This document shows positions 1-7,053 of a stretch of DNA of 64,000 nt, in pieces. The stretch spans positions 3,844,001-3,908,000 of the forward strand of contig OZ242384.1 of NCBI GenBank assembly GCA_965208965.1. Direction: 5' to 3'. The notes below the pieces were generated by a model, which ran no database searches, was not told the DNA's origin, and saw only the letters and a list, made by a program, of their open reading frames with translations. This DNA comes from Bin5 sp965208965 (GTDB taxonomy: Bacteria > Chloroflexota > Anaerolineae > Caldilineales > Caldilineaceae). The number at the start of each line of letters is the position of its first letter. Within the stretch, counting starts at the first letter, position 1. The translations under genes and the position numbers were made by a program.

Positions 1-2
1 AC

Positions 3-1121
3 AGCCGCGTATTGATGTGGGTCGCGCCGGCCGTGGCGAAGGCGGCGATGGAGACCGGCGTCGCGCGCCGCGACATCGACCTGGACGCCTATCTGGACGA
101 ACTGGCGTTGCGCATAGGCAAGGGCGTGCAGGTCATGCGGACGCAGCAGAGCAAGGCGAGGCAGAATCCGAAACGGGTCGTATTCGGAGAAGGCGAGCAT
201 CCGAAGATAGTGAGGGCGGCCTATGCAGTCGAGTCGGAGGGCATTGGTACGCCGGTGCTGCTCGGCAATCCTGAGGTGATCCGCATTCGCTGCGAAGAGC
301 TGGGCCTGGACTACCGGCCGACCGTAATCAACCCAAACCAGGACCCGAAGTACAGGGACTATGCGGCAGCATTCTATCACGAACGCCAGCGCAAAGGGGT
401 TACCCTGGCCAGGGCGAACGAACTGATGCGCCAGTCCAACTTCTTCGGGCCGGCGATGGTGCTTAACGGCGACGCCGGCGCTTTTATCTCCGGACTCACC
501 TACAACTATCCTGACGTTCTGCGTCCCGCTTTGCAGATCGTTGGGACAGCGCCCGAGCGCGGCGTTCTCAGCGGCGTCTACCTGATGATAGTGCGCGATC
601 GCATCTACTTCTTCAGCGACGCGACTGTGAACATCGACCCTGACGCCGAGACTCTGGCGGCCATTGCCATCAACGCAGCCGAGGTGGCGAGCCAGTTCGA
701 TGTCGAACCGCGGGTGGCGATGCTAAGCTTTTCCAACTTCGGCAGCACGCGCCATCCCCAGGTCGACAAGGTGCAGCGTGCGACCGAGCTGGTCAAGGCC
801 CAGCAGCCGGGCCTGCAGATTGATGGCGAGATGCAAGCGGACGTGGCGGTCGTGCCGGACCTGATGCGCCGCCACTATCCGTTCAGCGCGATTGAGGATG
901 CGAACGTGTTGGTCTTCCCGGAACTGGCGTCGGCAAATACTGCCTACAAGCTGCTGCACCGTTTGGGCGGCGCTGAAGCGATCGGTCCCATCCTGGTGGG
1001 GATGGGCAAGCCGATCCACGTGCTGGAGACCGGCGCCGAGGTTGTGGACATTGTTAATGTCGCCATCCTGGCGGTCGTTGACGCCCAGTTTCAGGAAGAT
1101 GGGGAACGGGGCGGGAACTGA
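3..1121 (+). CDS. maeB: NADP-malic enzyme, MaeB type, C-terminal part (partial)
   Basis: The reading frame is already open at the window edge, so the true start lies outside and this is the 3' part of the gene. The first 40 residues (APAVAKAAMETGVA, then a LALRIGK helix) match the end of a malic enzyme NAD-binding domain. The remaining 320 residues are a phosphotransacetylase-like domain starting near KRVVFGEGEHPKIVRAA and ending in a Rossmann-like AIGPILVGMGKP region. This malic enzyme plus phosphotransacetylase-like architecture is that of MaeB proteins of about 750 residues, which decarboxylate malate to pyruvate; the C-terminal domain is regulatory and lacks acetyltransferase activity in studied members. 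No partner gene for it is visible downstream. Confidence 0.9.
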   Translation, partial: SRVLMWVAPAVAKAAMETGVARRDIDLDAYLDELALRIGKGVQVMRTQQSKARQNPKRVVFGEGEHPKIVRAAYAVESEGIGTPVLLGNPEVIRIRCEELGLDYRPTVINPNQDPKYRDYAAAFYHERQRKGVTLARANELMRQSNFFGPAMVLNGDAGAFISGLTYNYPDVLRPALQIVGTAPERGVLSGVYLMIVRDRIYFFSDATVNIDPDAETLAAIAINAAEVASQFDVEPRVAMLSFSNFGSTRHPQVDKVQRATELVKAQQPGLQIDGEMQADVAVVPDLMRRHYPFSAIEDANVLVFPELASANTAYKLLHRLGGAEAIGPILVGMGKPIHVLETGAEVVDIVNVAILAVVDAQFQEDGERGGN

Positions 1122-1158
1122 GATAGGAAGGGCTCGCTATCGTTCCCGCCACAGATTC

Positions 1159-1491
1159 TTACGTGGTCCAGCTCTGATCACAGTTTGAAACCGTGTAAAT
1201 GACGACCTCGGCCGCAGCCTCTACCTGCGGCCAGACCTCTTGGTGGATGTCGCAGGCCACCCACTCCTGGCGCAGCGCTTCGCTCTCCCAGAATGAGATG
1301 ACCTCGTGGGAAAAGGGAGGGCTGACAGCACCCATTGCCTCAAGCTGATCCTGCGGGAAGGGCGTCATCATGGTCGCGCTGATGAAGCCGGGCTGTTGTT
1401 GCATCGCTTCCATCCATACATCCACAATTGCTCTTTCAAGTTCGGCATCGTTGCCGTCTTTGGCATTGAAATAGACGTCGAGCGCTATCAT
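1159..1491 (-). CDS. ABM-fold (antibiotic biosynthesis monooxygenase-like) small protein
   Basis: A 110-residue protein. The ATG at 1491 is preferred over an upstream in-frame start at 1542, because MIALDVYFNAKDG is the usual first strand of the ferredoxin-like ABM fold. The pattern LERAIVDVWMEAMQQQPGF, then VISFWESEALRQEWV, is the typical helix and second-strand region of these dimeric proteins. Family members range from cofactor-free monooxygenases to heme-degrading or simple binding proteins, so no substrate can be given. It lies between a convergent malic enzyme and a co-directional SMP-30 lactonase about 130 bases upstream, and may be co-transcribed with the latter. Confidence 0.7.
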   Translation of the reverse strand: MIALDVYFNAKDGNDAELERAIVDVWMEAMQQQPGFISATMMTPFPQDQLEAMGAVSPPFSHEVISFWESEALRQEWVACDIHQEVWPQVEAAAEVVIYTVSNCDQSWTT

Positions 1492-1625
1492 TCCTGTACG
1501 TCTCCTGATTATGCTGAATCTCTTGTTGGATTTTCCGGACAAACCTGGCCCAGCGGCCGCAGTTCGTCAATCTCTGTTACCCACGTGAACCTCGTTCAGT
1601 CGTCGACAACTGCCTTCAGTAGTCG

Positions 1626-2513
1626 CTAAAAGGTGCGTCTTCCAGTAACCTGAACGCGCACTCGGTAGAGCGACGTGCTGGCGGTTACAAACAGACTTTT
1701 CAAGTCGTCGTCGCCCCAACAGAAGTTTGCGCAGCCCTGAGGCATTTTGATAACGCCGAGACAGGCGGCGTCCGGGTCGAAAACGTGGATTCCCCCCGGC
1801 CCTGTCACGTAGAGGTTGCCCTCGCTGTCGACCTTCATGCCATCGGGCGCGCCGTCACTGCCCCCTGTGACCTCGGCCCAGACGCGGCCGTTTTCGAGTG
1901 TACCCTCACCGTTCACATCAAAGACACGAATGTGCGCCCGCATCGTGTCGTTTATGAAGAGTTGCGACTCGTCCAGTGAGAAACAGAGGCCGTTGGGCTG
2001 GTCGAAGTCGTCGACGAGCAGCGCCAGTTCGCGGCTGTCCGGGTCGAGCCGGTAGGCGCCCTGAAAGGAAAGTTGCTGCTCCCGCGGCCGGCCGTAGTAC
2101 TCCATGCGCCCGAAGCTTGGGTCCGTGAAGTAGATAGCGCCGTCGCTCTTGACGACTATATCGTTGGGGCTGTTGAGCTCCTTGCCGCCGTAGTGCGTTG
2201 CCAGCACCGTCACTGAGCCGTCACTCTCGGTTCGGGTCACCCGGCTGGTGGCGTGTTCGCAGGTCACGATTCGTCCTTCGCCGTCGTAGGTATTGCCGTT
2301 GGCCATGTTGCTGGGCTGGCGCCAGATTTCGATGCTGCCGTCGGGCCGCCAGCGGCGCATGGTGTTGCCGGGTATGTCGCTGAAGACAATGTGCTTCTCG
2401 ACATGGTTCCAGATCGGCCCTTCGGTGAATTCAAAGCCGCTGCCGACCTCTTCGATTTCGACATCGTCGCCGACTACGGCGCGGAATCTCCCGTCGCGAA
2501 TTTCTACGTTCAC
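1626..2513 (-). CDS. SMP-30/gluconolactonase-family lactonase (copy A)
   Basis: A 295-residue six-bladed propeller protein of the SMP-30/LRE family, which hydrolyses sugar lactones using one divalent metal. Expected metal ligands are visible: Glu in FTEGPIW (about residue 30), Asn in LNSPNDIV, Asn in QPNGLCF and Asp in APDGMKVD. FTDPSFG and ANFCWGDD are further family blocks. The start is a GTG with a GGAGG ribosome-binding site six bases upstream. It resembles a second lactonase at 12770-13750. With the xylonate dehydratase at 8792-10819 it could act in an oxidative pentose or uronate route, but the substrate is inferred only from neighbourhood. No signal peptide is seen, so it is probably cytoplasmic. 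Confidence 0.85.
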   Translation of the reverse strand: MNVEIRDGRFRAVVGDDVEIEEVGSGFEFTEGPIWNHVEKHIVFSDIPGNTMRRWRPDGSIEIWRQPSNMANGNTYDGEGRIVTCEHATSRVTRTESDGSVTVLATHYGGKELNSPNDIVVKSDGAIYFTDPSFGRMEYYGRPREQQLSFQGAYRLDPDSRELALLVDDFDQPNGLCFSLDESQLFINDTMRAHIRVFDVNGEGTLENGRVWAEVTGGSDGAPDGMKVDSEGNLYVTGPGGIHVFDPDAACLGVIKMPQGCANFCWGDDDLKSLFVTASTSLYRVRVQVTGRRTF

Positions 2514-2539
2514 AGTGGCCTCCGAGAGTGCTAGGTGAG

Positions 2540-4231
2540 TCAGATCATCCGTTTCTGTTCACGCTGCTGACGTAAACGGCGCGGCGCTTTGCGGAAGGTG
2601 GCCTCGGGCGCAAAGCGCGGGTATTGGGCCTGTGCGCCGGAAAGCAACTCCTCAATGGTGAGAATCTGCACGCGCGGGAACTTGTGCTTCAGAAAGTGGC
2701 TCGGTTCGTAGAAGCCGGCCGCGGCCGCTTCGCTGATCATCGGCGCGGTGGGCGGCTCCAGTGTGATGAAGAGGCCGATTTTCGCCTTTTCGCGCTCCAT
2801 GTCGCCCTTGAGCGTGGCGATCTGGTTGCGCTGCACGTGGCCGCTCTTGACCTGGACGACGACGCGCTTGGCTTTGCCGCTGCCGTCGTCGAAGAAGTTG
2901 ATATAGCCGTCCACGCCCGAATCCGCGCCCTTGCGCTTGTCCTGGGCAGGGCGGGCGTCCACCAGGCCCAGTGCCCACCACTCGAACTGGTAGCGGTCCT
3001 GCTGGGCGAGAGCGGCCGCGCTGGGCAGGTCTTTGGGGTCGCCGAGGACTGAGTAGGGGCGCAGCTCCTCGCCGAAGGAGTCGCGCAGACGGTGGCGGAT
3101 CAGCGTGATCGCGATGTGGGTGACGTCGATGCCGATCCAGCGCCGGTTGAGCCGTTCGGCCGCAGCGATGGCGGTGCCGCAGCCGCAGAACGGATCGAGG
3201 ACGACGTCGCCCTCGTTGCTGCTGGCGTTGATGATGCGTTCGAGAAGGGCTTCGGGCTTCTGGGTAGGGTAGCCGAGGCGTTCGCGGGCTTGTGCGCCAA
3301 TTGGTGGAATATCGCTGATAATGTCTTGGATTGGAACGCCAGGACTTTCGTTTGCGTACCTTTTTTGTCGAGGGATGAAACCCCGTTCAGGCCAATAAAT
3401 GCGGCCTGACTCATCGAGCAGATCCAATTTCTGCTGAGTAGAAAGCTCAGTAAAGTCTAAATCAGGAAAAACTGTTCGTAGAGTGGTGTTGGGGACTGCC
3501 CAATGTCGGCCTGAATCAGTGGGGTCAATGCCGCGCCATGGTCTACCTGAGTCTCCAGAACGGGTTCCGGCACCAGTCAATGAAACAAGTTGGTATGTGC
3601 CATTTTCATCCTCAAAGCGGTAATGCTTTTTAAGATAAGAAGCATCGTAATCCTGATAGATTCGATTCCAGAGATAATCATCAGACTTCGTATAGAACAG
3701 AATTATATCGTGAATCGGCCCCCATCGTTTGGAACCACCATGTGAGCCTGTCCTTTTCCATACAATTTCATTTCTAAATCTGTCTGTGCCAAACACGGCA
3801 TCCAGCAATAACTTCAGGTAATGGCTGGCAGTTGGGTCACAGTGGAGGTAGATGCTGCCCGTTAGCTTAAGGGCGCGGTGAAGCTCAACCATGCGTTGCG
3901 CCATCATGGTCAGGTAGGCCATCATATCATTCTGGCCCAGGAATGAGCGCATGGCCTGGAGGAGGTCGGCCAATGCTTTCGGCCCGTCCATCACCACGTC
4001 ATGGTAGGCGGATTCCGATTCCAGACCCCAGTGCCAGGTGTCGTCGAAGGCGGTGATCTGCGCGGCCGACTGTTCGCCGCTCTTCTCGCGGAAGAGGACG
4101 TTGTAGGTGGCGTTGGAGTTGAACGGCGGATCGAGGTAGATCAGGTCAACGCTTTCATCGGCGACATGCTGGCGCAGGATGTCGAGGTTGTCGCCGAAGT
4201 AGAGGGTGTTGGTCGAATCTTGAATCGTCAT
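2540..4231 (-). CDS. DNA methyltransferase (N4/N6 amino type) fused to a PD-(D/E)xK-like nuclease domain
   Basis: A 563-residue protein. The N-terminal half is a beta-class amino-methyltransferase: catalytic motif IV DPPF at residues 34-37 precedes the AdoMet motif DPFCGCGTA at about 346. Between them lies a target-recognition region. After residue 430 a second domain reads GVDGYINFFDD, then VVVQVKSG at 460-464, the spaced Asp and Q-x-K pattern of Mrr-like PD-(D/E)xK nucleases. One polypeptide could therefore both modify and cut, or bind, DNA. I chose ATG 4231; a TTG at 4264 is possible. Bases about 3300-3870, which encode the recognition region, are visibly AT-rich compared with both ends of the gene. 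A nuclease-like gene lies directly upstream. Confidence 0.85.
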   Translation of the reverse strand: MTIQDSTNTLYFGDNLDILRQHVADESVDLIYLDPPFNSNATYNVLFREKSGEQSAAQITAFDDTWHWGLESESAYHDVVMDGPKALADLLQAMRSFLGQNDMMAYLTMMAQRMVELHRALKLTGSIYLHCDPTASHYLKLLLDAVFGTDRFRNEIVWKRTGSHGGSKRWGPIHDIILFYTKSDDYLWNRIYQDYDASYLKKHYRFEDENGTYQLVSLTGAGTRSGDSGRPWRGIDPTDSGRHWAVPNTTLRTVFPDLDFTELSTQQKLDLLDESGRIYWPERGFIPRQKRYANESPGVPIQDIISDIPPIGAQARERLGYPTQKPEALLERIINASSNEGDVVLDPFCGCGTAIAAAERLNRRWIGIDVTHIAITLIRHRLRDSFGEELRPYSVLGDPKDLPSAAALAQQDRYQFEWWALGLVDARPAQDKRKGADSGVDGYINFFDDGSGKAKRVVVQVKSGHVQRNQIATLKGDMEREKAKIGLFITLEPPTAPMISEAAAAGFYEPSHFLKHKFPRVQILTIEELLSGAQAQYPRFAPEATFRKAPRRLRQQREQKRMI

Positions 4232-4289
4232 GTGTCTGCCGTCCAGGTCTGATATAGGCTCCAATTGGATCGGAATGTTCCACCTCTTT

Positions 4290-5066
4290 TCAGTCGTCTT
4301 CTACCGGTGAGTCATACCGTATTTCGCATGATAAAATACGCGGGACGAAGAGGTGGTTGTGAACACACCATTGGTTGTTCCAAACTCCTGCAGGAAACAG
4401 TGGCTCACTGTGTGAAACTACGCAACATTGCCAGTGGGAGTAGTCGTCAAAAGGTAATTGGTTCTTTCCCTTTTTCATCTCCTTAGCATTCTCGAATCCG
4501 AGATAGACGAGAATGACAGGATAACCGAGTTCCGTTAATTTGGAGGACCAGGCAAAGCGATTTGCTATCTGATAGCGACAATTATGCGACAGTGCCCATC
4601 CGGGCTTCGTCCGGGCCGACAAATTGACATTTGCTTCCTCAATGCACTCGCCGATGCGTTTTCGATTTGCTTGACTCCCTTTTGCTTCGTCTTCTACTTT
4701 CAATTCCGCAGAGTGCGCCTTTGCTTCGACTAGGAGCATTCCCTTTTTTCCCTTGATGGTGCCAGTGCTGGCAATGTCGAAATTCGGCGTTTTGGATTCT
4801 TCGCTCGGTTCTGCCAGCCACCATTTGGTCAACTTGTCGCAATGCTCTTGAGGTAGCAACTTGGTCGCCTTATGCAACTGCGCTTCTTCGATGTCACAGA
4901 AGCCTTCCGGCATCCAGTGGTCGTTTGCCGACACCGTGCCCCATGGACTTGTCAATTTGGTCAGTCGCTTGGCAACTTGCTTACGTGTTCCATGCGTCAA
5001 CCAATGACAACGAGGTTTGCTTCCTTTTCGTTGTTTTGGCTTTAGACAAAGCAGGAGATCTTTCAT
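4290..5066 (-). CDS. Hypothetical nuclease-like protein next to the methyltransferase
   Basis: A 258-residue protein I do not recognise by family. The central segment has FDIASTG, then after about ten residues MLLVEAKAH, which fits the Asp and E-A-K active-site pattern of PD-(D/E)xK nucleases (about residues 97 and 113). Hydrophobic YPVILVYLGF further on fits a core strand. It ends about 58 bases before the methyltransferase start on the same strand, so the two are probably one operon; a restriction role is inferred from that. The gene is AT-rich (one 60-base row, 4321-4380, counts to 45% GC), unlike the host-like genes around it, which suggests recent transfer. Confidence 0.55.
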   Translation of the reverse strand: MKDLLLCLKPKQRKGSKPRCHWLTHGTRKQVAKRLTKLTSPWGTVSANDHWMPEGFCDIEEAQLHKATKLLPQEHCDKLTKWWLAEPSEESKTPNFDIASTGTIKGKKGMLLVEAKAHSAELKVEDEAKGSQANRKRIGECIEEANVNLSARTKPGWALSHNCRYQIANRFAWSSKLTELGYPVILVYLGFENAKEMKKGKNQLPFDDYSHWQCCVVSHSEPLFPAGVWNNQWCVHNHLFVPRILSCEIRYDSPVEDD

Positions 5067-5110
5067 TCGAGAATCTTCTCTTAATGTAAGTTTAATTTGA
5101 TATCAAGATC

Positions 5111-5206
5111 TTTCACACGGACCGTATCCTGGGATCGCCGGCGTCTCGCCCGCTCTCCCGACATTCGTAAGTTCCTGGTCTCATTTGGGATTTACATTTA
5201 GACAAA
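5111..5206. repeat. Left copy of an imperfect direct repeat framing the toxin-antitoxin island
   Basis: About 95 bases match 6761-6855 with gaps. The best blocks are GGCGTCTCGCCCGCTCT here against GGCGTCTCACCCGCTCT there, and TCATTTGGG followed by TTTACATT against TCATTTGGG followed by CTCTACATT. The two copies sit just outside the toxin-antitoxin genes at 5223-6402. This could be an ancient duplication or a site used in acquisition. Confidence 0.6.
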
Positions 5207-5222
5207 CAGAACTCTTTGTGGA

Positions 5223-5615
5223 TCAATAGACCGTTGACACATGGGGATACTTGAGTATCTTGTCATCGGAACTTACCAAAGCGCATTGGTAAACTCTGGA
5301 AGTGGCAACGATAATTTGATCTGCCGGATCTCTGTGGAAATCACCTGGCAAATGGGTTGACTCGACAGCGATCTCAGGAGTCAGCGGGAGAAATTCGACC
5401 TTGGGGTAGGCAAGTGCTATTCTGAACCACTCGGACACTCCAATTGGCAGCTCCAGCCTTCCATACTCGGCGAGTTTGGCAATCTCCCAACAGGAGATGG
5501 CACTAATGCCTATGGTATCATTTTTGCCATCGGCAATAGCTTGCATCTGAGCCTTGCTCAGTTCTCCCGTGTCCAAGACCCACCATACCCACACGTGGGT
5601 ATCCAGCACGATCAT
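5223..5615 (-). CDS. PIN-domain toxin, VapC-like
   Basis: A 130-residue PIN-domain ribonuclease, the toxin of a VapBC-type module. The ATG at 5615 begins MIVLDTHVWVWW, supplying the first catalytic Asp. Further family blocks are ISAISCWEIAKLAE (Glu) and the C-terminal DPADQIIVATS and LVSSDDKIL, with the remaining acidic residues. All four acidic positions expected for Mg binding are present, so it looks intact. Its start overlaps the stop of the antitoxin gene by four bases (ATGA), the usual coupling of such pairs. An in-frame start five codons upstream exists but would break that arrangement. Substrate RNA is unknown; VapC toxins commonly cut initiator tRNA or rRNA. Confidence 0.9.
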   Translation of the reverse strand: MIVLDTHVWVWWVLDTGELSKAQMQAIADGKNDTIGISAISCWEIAKLAEYGRLELPIGVSEWFRIALAYPKVEFLPLTPEIAVESTHLPGDFHRDPADQIIVATSRVYQCALVSSDDKILKYPHVSTVY

Positions 5616-5827
5616 TCCTGGATTCCCCAATCGTCAAGCGCCACACCATCAAAAGGACGGTCGTATTTGTAGGGCTTGCCTCGTAGTGGGTATCGTTCCT
5701 TCTCTTCCTGAATTTTTTCAAGCTGCTTTATGGTAACTTCCACTTGCTCGCCGGGTTTGAATGGCAGACCCACGACGGTGAGAGTCCCATTGTCCGCCAC
5801 GTTTGCTTTGGTTTTGAATGTTGCCAT
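5612..5827 (-). CDS. Antitoxin of the intact PIN module
   Basis: A 71-residue protein overlapping the PIN toxin start by four bases. Residues 1-35 (LTVVGLPFKPGEQVEVTI) have the beta-strand and proline-glycine character of a swapped-hairpin (AbrB-like) DNA-binding domain. The tail from about residue 40 (YPLRGKPYKYDRPFDGVALDDW) is the extended, charged stretch that normally wraps the toxin. A GGGAG ribosome-binding site lies upstream of the ATG. It probably neutralises the toxin and represses the operon. The gene upstream, 20 bases away, encodes another antitoxin-like protein. Confidence 0.85.
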   Translation of the reverse strand: MATFKTKANVADNGTLTVVGLPFKPGEQVEVTIKQLEKIQEEKERYPLRGKPYKYDRPFDGVALDDWGIQE

Positions 5828-5846
5828 TCGGCTTGCTCCCTTCAGG

Positions 5847-6080
5847 TTAGAGATGAATCAGGTCAATACCCTCGCATTCATGCGCAGCCTCCCCATGATG
5901 CAGCCTGAATGCTTTGGGCACACTGTTATCGTCAAAGTGGCAGAGTACGGCGTCCCTTACCATTGCCTTCAAGTCGGCCCAGTCGTCCCCTTGCGTGAAG
6001 ATGCTGTAACCCAGTGCCCTAGCATCGTATCCACCTTCGACCGCTTCTGTCACTTCGAAAACTATCTCTCCATGTTTCAT
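5847..6080 (-). CDS. HicB-like orphan antitoxin-type protein
   Basis: A 77-residue protein with the pattern IVFEVTEAVEGGYDARALGYSIFTQGDDWADLKAMVRDAV, typical of the partial RNase-H-like HicB fold found in antitoxins; database entries with this pattern are sometimes misnamed as dehydrogenase subunits. No HicA-type RNA-binding toxin is adjacent, so it is an orphan. Its ATG overlaps by one base (TGATG) the stop of the truncated PIN gene upstream, which suggests the join was made by deletion. It may still be translated by coupling from the upstream antitoxin. Confidence 0.7.
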   Translation of the reverse strand: MKHGEIVFEVTEAVEGGYDARALGYSIFTQGDDWADLKAMVRDAVLCHFDDNSVPKAFRLHHGEAAHECEGIDLIHL

Positions 6081-6175
6081 CAGATGCCCCTTTCAAGAAG
6101 GCGGCCGGCGATTTCGGCATGCTCCTCTTCCACAAACCACTTGACTGCCACGCTGGCATCCACCACCAATCGCAT
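6080..6175 (-). pseudogene. Truncated VapC (PIN) toxin remnant
   Basis: A 31-codon reading frame whose start reads MRLVVDASVAVKWFVEEEHA, the classic N-terminus of a PIN toxin with the first catalytic Asp at residue 6. It then stops, so about 100 codons with the other acidic residues are missing. Its ATG overlaps the stop of the upstream antitoxin as TGATG, and its own stop overlaps the next ATG in the same way. The coupling of a normal VapBC pair is therefore kept although the toxin cannot be active. Confidence 0.8.
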
Positions 6176-6402
6176 CACGCAGACCCATGCCCGCTGTCGC
6201 GATCTTCACGGATCAGAATGTGGGATGGCGTATGGGGACGGTCACTGGTAAGTCCTCGCATTTTCTTGGATAGTTCCCGAAATGCGCGTCTCTTTTCCTC
6301 CATGTCGTCCCCGGCGGCCTGTTCTAAAATGTGGAGAACTACGCAAATGCTGCCGGCAGTCACCATTCCAGGGTACTGTCGACCTGTCCGATCTTGCTGC
6401 AT
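6175..6402 (-). CDS. VapB-like antitoxin of the broken module
   Basis: Up to 75 residues. The C-terminal half (AFRELSKKMRGLTSDRPHTPS, then ILIREDRDSG) matches the tail common to antitoxins encoded just before MRLVVDAS-type PIN toxins. The N-terminus is uncertain: ATG at 6402, 6366 or 6303 are all possible, and the last gives 42 residues. The stop overlaps the start of the PIN remnant. With the toxin truncated, this antitoxin may persist as a solitary repressor or be decaying. Confidence 0.55.
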   Translation of the reverse strand: MQQDRTGRQYPGMVTAGSICVVLHILEQAAGDDMEEKRRAFRELSKKMRGLTSDRPHTPSHILIREDRDSGHGSA

Positions 6403-6608
6403 GTATCTGCGAGGCTGACTTTCCGGGCAATTCTTTAGGGTCCGTTGACATTTGCAAGGTGTGTCGAGCAGGCAAGCTCTCCCAGTTGCGTGCGGTGAAA
6501 AGGCAGGGTTTCAAAGCGGGTTGAAGAGACACATTTCCAATGCAACGGCACGAAAAGCCGGGCTTGGCTCTCCCTGAACACAGGTCGTGCGCTCGTATGA
6601 CAACAGGC

Positions 6609-6664
6609 AAACGCTCGTACGAGCGTTTACGAGAGATCCACGAGAGTTTACGAGCGTTTGCGAG
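6609..6664. repeat. 20-base palindrome with phased iteron-like repeats
   Basis: AAACGCTCGTACGAGCGTTT at 6609-6628 is a perfect 20-base palindrome. Its right arm begins a series of 14-base direct repeats of the form CGAGCGTTTACGAG at 6620, 6641 (CGAGAGTTTACGAG) and 6651 (CGAGCGTTTGCGAG). Their starts are 21 and 10 bases apart, so about two and one helical turns. An AT-rich tract follows immediately. This looks like a multi-site binding region, such as an operator or an origin-like iteron cluster. Confidence 0.7.
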
Positions 6665-6760
6665 AAAAAATTTTCAAGTGACAGAACATCGTCTATTCAC
6701 AATAATATAATAATTGTTCGATAAACAGGAACTCATGTGCGTTCCATTTGAAACCAAGAG

Positions 6761-6855
6761 TTTTCTCACGGGCTGCCGCCTGGCATCGCAGGCGTCTCAC
6801 CCGCTCTATTGATACTCGCAAGCTCGTGAACTCATTTGGGCTCTACATTAGAAAC
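6761..6855. repeat. Right copy of the imperfect direct repeat
   Basis: Matches 5111-5206, as described for the left copy. Same orientation, about 1.65 kb apart. The copies differ at many positions, so the duplication is not recent. Confidence 0.6.
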
Positions 6856-7053
6856 GATAGCGGCGCTGGGCCCCTGGCGCACGGACAGATATCGTCAACT
6901 CCCCTATAGTACGACATATGTTCTGAACTGCCAAGCCTATAGTGAATTCAGTGAACGGAGTATTCTCCGCCACAGTATGGTAAAATACGCGCCAATCAGT
7001 CCGCGTGTTGCCAATGGAGGGGCGCATTTGCGGAAGCCAAGAGGACGACAGAG

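Larger units (their letters stand above)
6403..7053. other. Long non-coding stretch between the toxin-antitoxin island and the E1 beta gene
   Basis: No convincing gene on either strand in about 650 bases. It holds the palindrome and phased repeats at 6609-6664, an AT-rich tract at 6664-6730, the right copy of the direct repeat at 6761-6855 and a small inverted repeat (CGGAG-TATT-CTCCG) near 6956-6969. The leftward promoter of the toxin-antitoxin genes and the rightward promoter of the gene at 7054 must both lie here. Confidence 0.6.

Noticed and set aside
6956..6969. CGGAG-TATT-CTCCG inverted repeat as operator for the E1 beta gene
   Set aside because: Too short to support alone; mentioned only in the description of the spacer.
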